Assembly: GCF_014635705.1 (NCBI RefSeq)
Contig: NZ_BMDI01000001.1
Span: 1,380,008-1,444,007 of the forward strand
DNA from: Oxalicibacterium faecigallinarum
Lineage (GTDB): Bacteria; Pseudomonadota; Gammaproteobacteria; Burkholderiales; Burkholderiaceae_D
Direction: 5' to 3'
DNA length: 64,000 nucleotides
Below, one piece after another: positions 58,373 through 64,000 of this stretch. A model generated the notes under the pieces. It saw nothing but the letters and a program-made list of their open reading frames with translations, did not search any database and was not told where the DNA came from. Each line of letters starts with the position of its first letter. Position 1 is the stretch's first letter. The position numbers and the translations under genes are program-made.

Positions 58373-58705
58373 ATGCATGCTGATGATTACCTGACACTCG
58401 TTGCAGAGTTCGACGCCCTCTGGAGCAAGAACGGATCGGATGCGACCCGCACCCGCATGGACGAACTAGTGCAGTTGATCCGCGCTTTTGAAAGCAGGAC
58501 TGGCGAGGCAGAGGTACTGGCGCAGTTACACCAGGAAAAAACGAGCCATCAGGCTCGTTTTTTATTGTCATCAATGATGATGGTCGTGATGGTGATCATG
58601 CGGGTCGATACCAGCCGCAAGCTGAATTTGCTCTTGCTTCACGCCGTCATGATAGAACGAGAGAAAAACAATGCGCAGCCATGCAATCACAATGCGGAAC
58701 GATAG
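58373..58705 (+). CDS. Small protein whose frame runs through a terminator
   Basis: The reading frame is 110 codons, but only the first 55 or so look like a protein (MHADDYLTLVAEFDALWSKN, then TRTRMDELVQLIRAFE). They resemble the short helical N-terminus of HigA-like antitoxins, with which there is no other evidence of kinship. A strong AGGGAGAAGG precedes the ATG. The frame has no stop before the perfect terminator at 58536-58563, so an mRNA ending there would lack a stop codon; the 3' part beyond is probably not translated. It may be a decayed gene or a real non-stop gene. Confidence 0.45.
   Translation: MHADDYLTLVAEFDALWSKNGSDATRTRMDELVQLIRAFESRTGEAEVLAQLHQEKTSHQARFLLSSMMMVVMVIMRVDTSRKLNLLLLHAVMIEREKNNAQPCNHNAER
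58536..58563. terminator. Strong bidirectional terminator
   Basis: AAAAAACGAGCC (58536-58547) and GGCTCGTTTTTT (58552-58563) form a perfect 12-bp stem with a four-base loop. It lies inside the plus-strand frame 58373-58705 and eight bases after the stop of a small minus-strand frame. Confidence 0.92.
58571..58690 (-). CDS. Small protein with aromatic helix and His-rich tail
   Basis: A 39-codon frame with a GTG start at 58690: an aromatic hydrophobic helix (AWLRIVFLSFYHDGV) then LAAGIDPHDHHHDHHH at the end. The frame is open upstream for about 15 more codons, including a TTG, so the start is unsure. Its stop is eight bases before a strong terminator, which supports a real gene. No clear ribosome site. 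The His tail suggests metal binding, but a membrane-associated micropeptide is also possible. Not recognised. Confidence 0.4.
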   Translation of the reverse strand: MIAWLRIVFLSFYHDGVKQEQIQLAAGIDPHDHHHDHHH

Positions 58706-58787
58706 CAATGTTGGAAAAAAACAAGCGTCGCTATGGCATCAACCGTGGTACGAATCGCTCACGCGACAACGCTATGCGATGTCAGCA

Positions 58788-59129
58788 TTATTGCACTGGC
58801 TGGATCGGGCGATCCCAGTTGAAATTACACCAGGCACGGTTAACAAAATGTTGCTTGCCATCCAGGCAGTATTCAGGATTGCCGCCCATGATCACTGTCT
58901 TGCCGCCTTCGTCCACCTTGCACCGCCAGGTATCAGACGCAGGTTGCTCGTTGGAGCACATTGGCAACTTCGATTCAAATCGCGCGGTAAACCAGTAAAT
59001 CAAGACAGGGGACAGCAAGAGCATCAAAACAATCACCCCTAGAATGACCGTTTGAAAAATGCGCGACATCAACTCAAAGCTGGATGGCGTTGTTTTATCC
59101 GCGTGCTCGTTCGCCTTTTCAGAACTCAT
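58788..59129 (-). CDS. Single-pass membrane protein with Cys-rich outer part
   Basis: A 113-residue protein that I do not recognise. It has an N-terminal polar stretch (SSEKANEHADKTTPSS), one transmembrane helix (TVILGVIVLMLLLSPVLIYWF) and a small outer domain with four Cys (MCSNEQ, WRCKV, EYCLDG, AWCNF) that could form two disulfides in the periplasm. The ATG at 59129 is in-frame and fits the domain; a longer frame to 59174 is less likely. It is downstream of the XRE-cupin gene on the same strand with a 63-bp gap. Confidence 0.65.
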   Translation of the reverse strand: MSSEKANEHADKTTPSSFELMSRIFQTVILGVIVLMLLLSPVLIYWFTARFESKLPMCSNEQPASDTWRCKVDEGGKTVIMGGNPEYCLDGKQHFVNRAWCNFNWDRPIQPVQ

Positions 59130-59192
59130 GACTACCTTGCTTTCTTCAACACAAAACCTGCGATTGTAGAGCATTCGGCAAGGCAGCTTACA

Positions 59193-59801
59193 TTACGCAC
59201 GATAGATCACCACCAGTACACGTGACTCGCCGCTCAGGCTGCGGCCGCGATGTGGCGTGCGTGAATCAAAGTAGACGCTATCGCCCGGCGCAAGAATCCA
59301 GGTGATGGCTTTGCCGTCAATCACGGCCTCGAACTCAACCTCGCCTTCCAGCACAAAAAAGAACTCCTCGCCTTCATGCTCGAAACGGACGTCGCGTTCG
59401 ATCTTGGATGGGAACACCATGATGAATGGTTCCATCTTCTTGTCACGTCGCTTGTTGGCCAGCGCGGCGTAATCATAACCAAATGAAGAGGCGCCTTTGA
59501 TCACTGACTCGCGCTGCCATGAGCGCACCACGCAGACCGGCGAATCTTCATCTTCCACATCCGGTTCCAGCAGCTCGGTCAGATCTGTCTGCAATACCTT
59601 GCAAATCTTGACCAATGTCCCGATCGGTGGAATCACCTTGGCATTTTCTATCTTTGACAGATAGCCTTTGGTAAATCCTGTCTGCGTCGCGAGCTGATCC
59701 TGTGTGAATCCGCGCGCAATCCGGAGCCTGGAGATGCGTATTCCCAGTTGCAGTTCAATATTTGACGCGTCTTCTTCTTTATCCGAAATCTTGCCTGTCA
59801 T
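59193..59801 (-). CDS. XRE-cupin transcriptional regulator
   Basis: A 202-residue regulator with an N-terminal helix-turn-helix (RLRIARGFTQDQLATQTGFTKGYLSKIENAKV) and a C-terminal cupin sensor (FEHEGEEFFFVLEGEVEF and APGDSVYFDSRTPHRGRS). Such proteins (PuuR-like) sense small amines or acids. It is cotranscribed after the PfpI-family gene, whose end it overlaps by 23 bases. It probably controls the divergent MFS-RidA-MOSC-reductase operon through the repeated dyads at 60459-60524. The start at 59801 excludes a long extension with no HTH relevance. Confidence 0.88.
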   Translation of the reverse strand: MTGKISDKEEDASNIELQLGIRISRLRIARGFTQDQLATQTGFTKGYLSKIENAKVIPPIGTLVKICKVLQTDLTELLEPDVEDEDSPVCVVRSWQRESVIKGASSFGYDYAALANKRRDKKMEPFIMVFPSKIERDVRFEHEGEEFFFVLEGEVEFEAVIDGKAITWILAPGDSVYFDSRTPHRGRSLSGESRVLVVIYRA

Positions 59802-60429
59802 TCTGATCTTTTTGAATAATGGGTGGCAGTGCATGCGCGTTGGCATCGCGTGCAACAGTGTACTCCATGATACGCGCCGTCTCGGCAGCCGTTTCCGCAC
59901 CAAAGAGCTTTTCCAGCAGATGCAGGGTCGTATCAATGCACAGCGTCACGCCACCGCCGGTAATCACGCTGCCGTTATCGATGATCGATCCCGGCCGCAC
60001 ATCGATCGCGGCATAGGTTTCCTGCATTCTCTTTATAGGCGGATATTCCGGCTCAACCACTTCCTTCTTGGTCGTGGCAATCTTTCCATCCAGCACACCG
60101 CTCGCAGCAAGAATCATGGCTCCCGTACACACCGAGCTCATGATGGTCGAAGACGCACGCTCCCGAAGAAATCGGAGCGTCGCCTGATCTTCTGCCTGTT
60201 TCATCCATCCCGGCCCGCCCGTCACAATCAGGACATCCAGCTTTGGTGCATCGGCAATCCCGTAGTCCGCTTGCACCATCAACCCATTTGAGAACGCGAT
60301 TACGCCACGATTTGGTGCAATGGTGCAGATACGGATGGCGGGCTGAATCCGTCGGGCCATTGACAACACGCCATAGGTCGCCAGGTCAACCGGCTCCACA
60401 CCTTCATAGATAAATACGCCAAAAAGCAT
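59779..60429 (-). CDS. DJ-1/PfpI family protein (isonitrile hydratase-like)
   Basis: A 216-residue protein of the PfpI/DJ-1 superfamily, like isonitrile hydratase and the sensor part of GlxA regulators but without a DNA-binding domain. The nucleophile elbow appears as IMSSVCTGAMILAASGVLDG (Cys), after DVLIVTGGPGW. The end, ETAARIMEYTV, matches isonitrile hydratase-type family members. The substrate is not clear; isonitrile hydration or aldehyde/glyoxal repair are family options. AAAGGA lies before the ATG at 60429. It is divergent from the MFS gene. Confidence 0.8.
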   Translation of the reverse strand: MLFGVFIYEGVEPVDLATYGVLSMARRIQPAIRICTIAPNRGVIAFSNGLMVQADYGIADAPKLDVLIVTGGPGWMKQAEDQATLRFLRERASSTIMSSVCTGAMILAASGVLDGKIATTKKEVVEPEYPPIKRMQETYAAIDVRPGSIIDNGSVITGGGVTLCIDTTLHLLEKLFGAETAAETARIMEYTVARDANAHALPPIIQKDQNDRQDFG

Positions 60430-60458
60430 GCCATTTTTCCTTTCTTCATTAAGCCAAA

Positions 60459-60524
60459 TTTCATGAAACATTATGCATCAAAGTTTCATGGCATGAAACA
60501 TGCTGCATACAAGGTTGTCGACAA
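60459..60524. promoter_or_regulatory. Repeated operator sites in the PfpI/MFS divergent region
   Basis: A palindrome TTTCATGAAA (60459-60468) and a second, GTTTCATGGCATGAAAC (60483-60499). Each starts a direct repeat, CATGAAACATTATGCAT at 60462 and CATGAAACATGCTGCAT at 60492, exactly 30 bp apart (three helical turns). A third palindrome TTGTCGACAA is at 60515-60524. Likely binding sites of the XRE-cupin regulator. Confidence 0.6.
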
Positions 60525-60671
60525 ACATTTGTTTTATCTAGTGAATACGATGCACCGGAAAGATGCGATGTTGAATTATGTTCACTTTTGCATGCTTTTA
60601 GTTTCCTAGTATGATTACATATCCATGTCGGCTCAAAGGTATCCCTTCACTTGTTTTTTAAGGAAATGAGC

Positions 60672-61985
60672 ATGGCATCTCACGCAACTGCAGTTGCCGG
60701 TAGCCCACCTACCGATAAGCAACGAATTCGCTCGGTGGTTTTTGCAAGTTCGATCGGCACCATCATCGAGTGGTATGACTTTCTGATTTACGGCATGGCG
60801 GCAGCCTTGGTATTTAACAAACTGTTCTTCCCCAATATCGATCCGCTTGTCGGCACACTGGCTGCCCTGGGCAGCTATGCAGTGGGCTTTCTGGCGCGAC
60901 CGCTGGGTGGTGCCATCTTTGGTCACTATGGCGATCGCATCGGGCGCAAATCGATTCTGATGATTACGCTGGCGATGATGGGGCTGGGCACCTTCCTGAT
61001 CGGTTGTCTGCCGACCTACCAGCAGATTGGCATCTGGGCGCCGATCATGCTGATCGTTCTGCGCATCATTCAGGGCATCGGCCTGGGCGGTGAATGGGGC
61101 GGCGCTGCCGTCATGGTGCTCGAACACTCACCTAAGAATCGTCGCGGCTTTTACGGCAGCCTGGTACAGGTCGGCTTTCCGCTGGGGCTGGTGATTGCCA
61201 CACTGGTGTTCTCCTTTGTTTCCAAGTTACCGGAAGAAGACATTCTGAGCTGGGGCTGGCGCGTACCGTTTCTGATCAGTGCAGTGCTGATCATCATCGG
61301 CGTGTTCATCCGCAAGAATGTGGAAGAGTCGCCAGTTTTTGAAGACATGAAGGCACGCCAGAATCTCGCAAAGACGCCGGTTCTGGATGTGATCTTCAAA
61401 CATCCAAAAACCTTTCTGGTTGCCATCGGCCTGAAGATTTCGGAAGTGTCGTGGGTCTATATGCTCACCGTCTTCATGGTGGTGTATGCGACCACCAATC
61501 TGGGATTGCCCAAGTCGCTGATCCTTGATGCGATCCTGATTGCCGCCGTCGTTGAAATTGTGACGATCCCGCTGTTCGGCTATCTGTCGGATGTGATCGG
61601 TCGTCGTCCGATGTACTTCATCGGCGCGCTGTTCACGATTGCTTTTGCCTTCCCGTTGTTCTGGTTCATGGAAATGCGGACAAACGAAGCAATCATCCTG
61701 ACCGTGGTCTTTGCCATGAGTATGGGACACGGTTTGATGTTCGCACCGGAAGCCACCTACTTCCCTGAACTGTTTGGCGCCAACGTCCGTTACAGCGGTG
61801 CGTCGTTCGGCTTCCAGGTTGCCGCAGCGATCGGTGGCGGCCTGAGCCCGATCATCGCCACGGCCCTGGCTGGTTACTTTGGCGGCACAACCGGCGTTTC
61901 CATCATGTTGATTCTGTTGGCGCTGATCACGCTGATCGCAGCCTTCTATGCGCGCGAAACCAAGAACGAGGCATTAATGAACTAG
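60672..61985 (+). CDS. MHS-family MFS transporter
   Basis: A 437-residue metabolite:H+ symporter-type MFS permease with 12 helices. Signature parts are IGTIIEWYDFLIYGMAAAL, PLGGAIFGHYGDRIGRKSIL and the second-half GYLSDVIGRRPMYF. Relatives take up shikimate, proline/betaine, alpha-ketoglutarate or aromatic acids, so it is an importer by analogy. The chosen ATG at 60672 has AAGGAA at good spacing. First gene of the MFS-RidA-MOSC-reductase operon; the substrate is presumably what the other gene products process. Confidence 0.9.
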   Translation: MASHATAVAGSPPTDKQRIRSVVFASSIGTIIEWYDFLIYGMAAALVFNKLFFPNIDPLVGTLAALGSYAVGFLARPLGGAIFGHYGDRIGRKSILMITLAMMGLGTFLIGCLPTYQQIGIWAPIMLIVLRIIQGIGLGGEWGGAAVMVLEHSPKNRRGFYGSLVQVGFPLGLVIATLVFSFVSKLPEEDILSWGWRVPFLISAVLIIIGVFIRKNVEESPVFEDMKARQNLAKTPVLDVIFKHPKTFLVAIGLKISEVSWVYMLTVFMVVYATTNLGLPKSLILDAILIAAVVEIVTIPLFGYLSDVIGRRPMYFIGALFTIAFAFPLFWFMEMRTNEAIILTVVFAMSMGHGLMFAPEATYFPELFGANVRYSGASFGFQVAAAIGGGLSPIIATALAGYFGGTTGVSIMLILLALITLIAAFYARETKNEALMN

Positions 61986-61992
61986 CTTTGCC

Positions 61993-62040
61993 GAGTCGTG
62001 AGTAGGACCGTTCTTTTGCTCATGCTCACGACTCATTTTT
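61993..62040 (+). terminator. Hairpin between the MFS and RidA genes
   Basis: GAGTCGTGAG (61993-62002) pairs with CTCACGACTC (62025-62034), followed by ATTTTT. The long loop (22 bases) makes it a weak terminator; it may reduce expression of the downstream genes rather than end the operon. Confidence 0.55.
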
Positions 62041-62056
62041 CACTACTTTGAATGGA

Positions 62057-62458
62057 ATGAAGATGACAAACAAAACGACGATTGCAACCCCGGATGCACC
62101 ACCAGCCGCAGGCCCTTATGCACAAGGCACGGTCGCACTTGGATTTGCATTCTGCTCCGGCCAACTGCCTATCGATCCCAAAACAGGCGAGGTGCCGGAA
62201 GGCGTCGAAGCACAGACCCATCAATCGCTTTCGAATGTCGCCGCCGTTCTGGCAGCAGCCGGTGCAGGCATGGAAGACGTATTGAAAACCACCGTTTTTC
62301 TCAAGAACATGAGCGACTTCCCGGTGATGAACGCAATTTACGCAAGTTACTTTCCGGGCGAACCGCCTGCACGTTCCACCATCGAAGTCGCACGGCTGCC
62401 CAAAGACGTCCTGGTCGAAGTCGAGGCCATCGCCATCGCCGGCAAAAAAGGAGGCTGA
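62057..62458 (+). CDS. RidA family enamine/imine deaminase
   Basis: A 133-residue RidA (YjgF/YER057c) protein. Family marks are PPAAGPYAQGTVALGFAFCSGQ, then LSNVAAVLAAAGAGMEDVLKTTVFL and ARSTIEVARLPKDVLVEVEA, including the catalytic-site Arg in PPARST. It hydrolyses reactive 2-aminoacrylate or imine intermediates. The start may be 62057 or 62063. It is followed within three bases by the MOSC gene, so both are coupled. Confidence 0.92.
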   Translation: MKMTNKTTIATPDAPPAAGPYAQGTVALGFAFCSGQLPIDPKTGEVPEGVEAQTHQSLSNVAAVLAAAGAGMEDVLKTTVFLKNMSDFPVMNAIYASYFPGEPPARSTIEVARLPKDVLVEVEAIAIAGKKGG

Positions 62459-62460
62459 GC

Positions 62461-62952
62461 ATGATCCAATGGTCTGGCGGCAAACTGCTGCACATTCATA
62501 TTGCACCGTCCGCTTCCTACGAGATGGAAGAACTGCAACAGGCAGAACTGATCGCGGGTCGCGGTATCGTGGGTGATCGCTACTTCAACGGCACGGGTAC
62601 CTACTCACCCAAACCGGATATCCGTGAAGTCACCCTGTTTGACATCGATGTACTCGATGCACTGGAACGCAATGATCCGCCACTGCAAAGTGCGCCGATC
62701 AAGCTGACACCTGCCGAACATCGTCGCAATCTGACCGTACAAGGCGTACCACTCAATCATCTGGTGGGCAAACGCTTCAAGGTCGGTGACGTGATCCTCA
62801 AAGGCGGACGCCTGAACTTCCCGTGCAAATACCTTGAAGAGCTACTCGGCATGCCGCTGTATCTGCCGCTTTACAACCGCTCGGGACTGAACTGCTCAAT
62901 CGAAGTCGGCGGCATCATCAAGCCCGGCGCAAAGATTGAACCGATTGATTAA
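62461..62952 (+). CDS. MOSC-domain molybdenum protein
   Basis: A 163-residue single-domain MOSC protein. The pattern GIVGDRYFNGTGTYS and the conserved Cys in RLNFPCKYLEELLG fit the Moco-binding site. MOSC proteins such as YiiM, YcbX and mARC reduce N-hydroxylated compounds with electrons from a flavin/iron-sulfur partner. The reductase gene that follows 12 bp later is a natural partner. The exact substrate is unknown; 6-hydroxylaminopurine-like N-hydroxylated bases are the known YiiM/YcbX substrates. Confidence 0.85.
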   Translation: MIQWSGGKLLHIHIAPSASYEMEELQQAELIAGRGIVGDRYFNGTGTYSPKPDIREVTLFDIDVLDALERNDPPLQSAPIKLTPAEHRRNLTVQGVPLNHLVGKRFKVGDVILKGGRLNFPCKYLEELLGMPLYLPLYNRSGLNCSIEVGGIIKPGAKIEPID

Positions 62953-62964
62953 AGGTGTTTGGCA

Positions 62965-63915
62965 ATGACTGCTCGCATTATCATGAAACTCGTCGTGACC
63001 GATATCGTGCAAGACACGCCTTCGGTCAAGATCTTTACCCTGAAACATCCCTTGCGCCCGGAACTGCCGGCACAATCCGCCGGCGCGCATGTCGATGTCC
63101 GACTGCCGGATGGCAAGATCCGTCAGTACTCGTTATGCAGCGATCCCGACGATAACTCGGTCTATAAAATTGCCGTTCGCAAGGAAGACAATGGTCGCGG
63201 CGGATCACGCTGGCTGCACGACAATGTGGAGCTCGGCACGATTCTGCATGTGACGGCACCCCGTAACAACTTCCCCTTGGATGCCAAAGCCAGGCGTAAC
63301 ATTTTTATCGCTGGCGGCATCGGCATTACCCCGTTCATCTCACTGGTGTTTGCATCGAGAAAACTCGGCATTCCGTTCGAGCTCAATTACTGCTTCCGCT
63401 CACCTGCCGATGCGCCAACACTGCGCATCCTGCAGGAAATCTGCACCCCACAGGAACTGCGGCTCTGGACCAGTGAAGGCGAAGTCTGCAACCGCTACAG
63501 CGTCGAAAGCATTGGTGCGCCTGTCGAAGGCACACACGTGTATTGCTGTGGCCCCAATGCCCTGGTGGAAGCCGTCCGCAACAAGACACAAGACTGGCCG
63601 GAAGAACAGATTCATTTTGAAGTCTTTGCTGCCACACTGGACGAAAACTTCAAACCGGAACCATTCGACATCAAGATCGCGTCGACCGGCAAAGTCATTC
63701 GTGTCGCAGCCAACCAGTCCGCACTTGATGCGCTGCAAGAGAACGGCTTCAACATCGCGTCATCCTGTGCATTGGGCGTATGTGGTTCCTGTGAATGCGG
63801 TTACTCGGATGGCGTCGTGATTCATCGCGATTCGGTTTTGAGCGTATCGGCAAGACAGGACAAGATGATGCCTTGCGTATCACGCGCACGCGTTGCAGTG
63901 ACCTTGAATCTTTAA
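62965..63915 (+). CDS. PDR/VanB-family flavin-2Fe-2S reductase
   Basis: A 316-residue reductase of the phthalate dioxygenase reductase type: FMN-binding RQYSLCSDPDD, NAD-binding AGGIGITPFISL and a C-terminal plant-type 2Fe-2S domain (SCALGVCGSCECGYSDG and a later Cys in MMPCVSRA). It moves electrons from NAD(P)H to a partner. No oxygenase large subunit is in this window, so the MOSC protein upstream is the candidate acceptor; an oxygenase beyond the window end cannot be excluded. AAAGGT precedes the ATG at 62965. Terminator follows. Confidence 0.93.
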   Translation: MTARIIMKLVVTDIVQDTPSVKIFTLKHPLRPELPAQSAGAHVDVRLPDGKIRQYSLCSDPDDNSVYKIAVRKEDNGRGGSRWLHDNVELGTILHVTAPRNNFPLDAKARRNIFIAGGIGITPFISLVFASRKLGIPFELNYCFRSPADAPTLRILQEICTPQELRLWTSEGEVCNRYSVESIGAPVEGTHVYCCGPNALVEAVRNKTQDWPEEQIHFEVFAATLDENFKPEPFDIKIASTGKVIRVAANQSALDALQENGFNIASSCALGVCGSCECGYSDGVVIHRDSVLSVSARQDKMMPCVSRARVAVTLNL

Positions 63916-63930
63916 GAAGATAGCGACTTT

Positions 63931-63959
63931 AAAAAGCCGGTCATCAGCGCCGGCTTTTT
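63931..63959 (+). terminator. Intrinsic terminator after the reductase gene
   Basis: AAAAAGCCGG (63931-63940) pairs with CCGGCTTTTT (63950-63959), followed by more T. It closes the MFS-RidA-MOSC-reductase operon and argues against an oxygenase gene being cotranscribed further downstream. Confidence 0.9.
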
Positions 63960-64000
63960 TTATTGGGCCTTAGCACGCAAACCGATTCGATACCCTCCTA

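Noticed and set aside
1-64000. CRISPR arrays, tRNA or rRNA genes, prophage
   Set aside because: No regularly spaced repeats, tRNA-like cloverleaf, rRNA sequence or phage structural genes were seen on either strand.

Overview
This 64 kb window looks like chromosome from a betaproteobacterium of the order Burkholderiales, most likely Oxalobacteraceae (Herminiimonas, Janthinobacterium or Herbaspirillum type). That placement is an inference from gene order (yhdP-nitrilase-tldD-aroG next to glnE; ribF-ileS-lspA-coaBC-dut; cysTWA-cysB), protein character and a GC content that looks like the mid-50s per cent by eye. Almost all of it is densely packed chromosomal coding sequence. I saw no rRNA, tRNA, insertion sequence, prophage or CRISPR array.

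Layout. 1-2.7 kb: the end of an MFS transporter, a universal stress protein and three small envelope proteins. 2.9-5.3 kb: a translationally coupled pair, a TPR protein and a YkuD L,D-transpeptidase. 5.4-12.5 kb: two overlapping signalling genes, a 703-residue hybrid kinase and a 1672-residue pseudokinase-ATPase-GAF-histidine kinase. 12.8-16.7 kb: a heme peroxidase locus with a catalase-like protein, a DyP peroxidase and two unrecognised proteins that look like paralogues. 16.8-20.3 kb: an HPt protein, a class I amidotransferase, an SrkA-type kinase and a YecA/SEC-C protein. 20.4-31.4 kb: aroG, tldD, a nitrilase homologue, yhdP and glnE. 31.6-36.6 kb: a flavin monooxygenase, gap, an acetyltransferase and tkt. 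36.8-46.9 kb: rsmE, a low-GC three-gene island, then ribF, ileS, lspA, coaBC, dut and an M48-like lipoprotein. 47.0-50.9 kb: sulfate uptake (cysTWA) with its regulator cysB. 51.1-52.6 kb: an ArsR regulator divergent from an Old Yellow Enzyme. 52.7-58.3 kb: mocA divergent from a periplasmic molybdenum aldehyde oxidoreductase, paoABCD. 58.4-59.1 kb: small proteins. 59.2-63.9 kb: an XRE-cupin regulator and a PfpI-family protein divergent from an MFS-RidA-MOSC-flavin/iron-sulfur reductase operon.

The most notable points are these. (1) The 37.6-39.1 kb low-GC island carries a divergent GTP cyclohydrolase II, a SLATT-like two-helix membrane protein and a three-helix membrane protein. It could be a nucleotide-signal/membrane-effector conflict system. 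(2) An unannotated 23-codon leader peptide, very rich in Phe and Tyr, precedes aroG (DAHP synthase). It is followed by an intrinsic terminator and by segments able to form mutually exclusive hairpins, as in a classical attenuator. (3) Two tandem paralogues of unknown family sit in the DyP peroxidase operon. (4) The giant signalling protein begins with a kinase-like C-lobe that lacks both its N-lobe and its catalytic residues. (5) A MOSC/RidA/reductase operon lies behind a promoter region with two repeated operators 30 bp apart.

Start codons were chosen from ribosome binding sites and family-like N-termini, so many differ from the longest possible reading frame. All homology statements come from reading motifs by eye; no database search was run.
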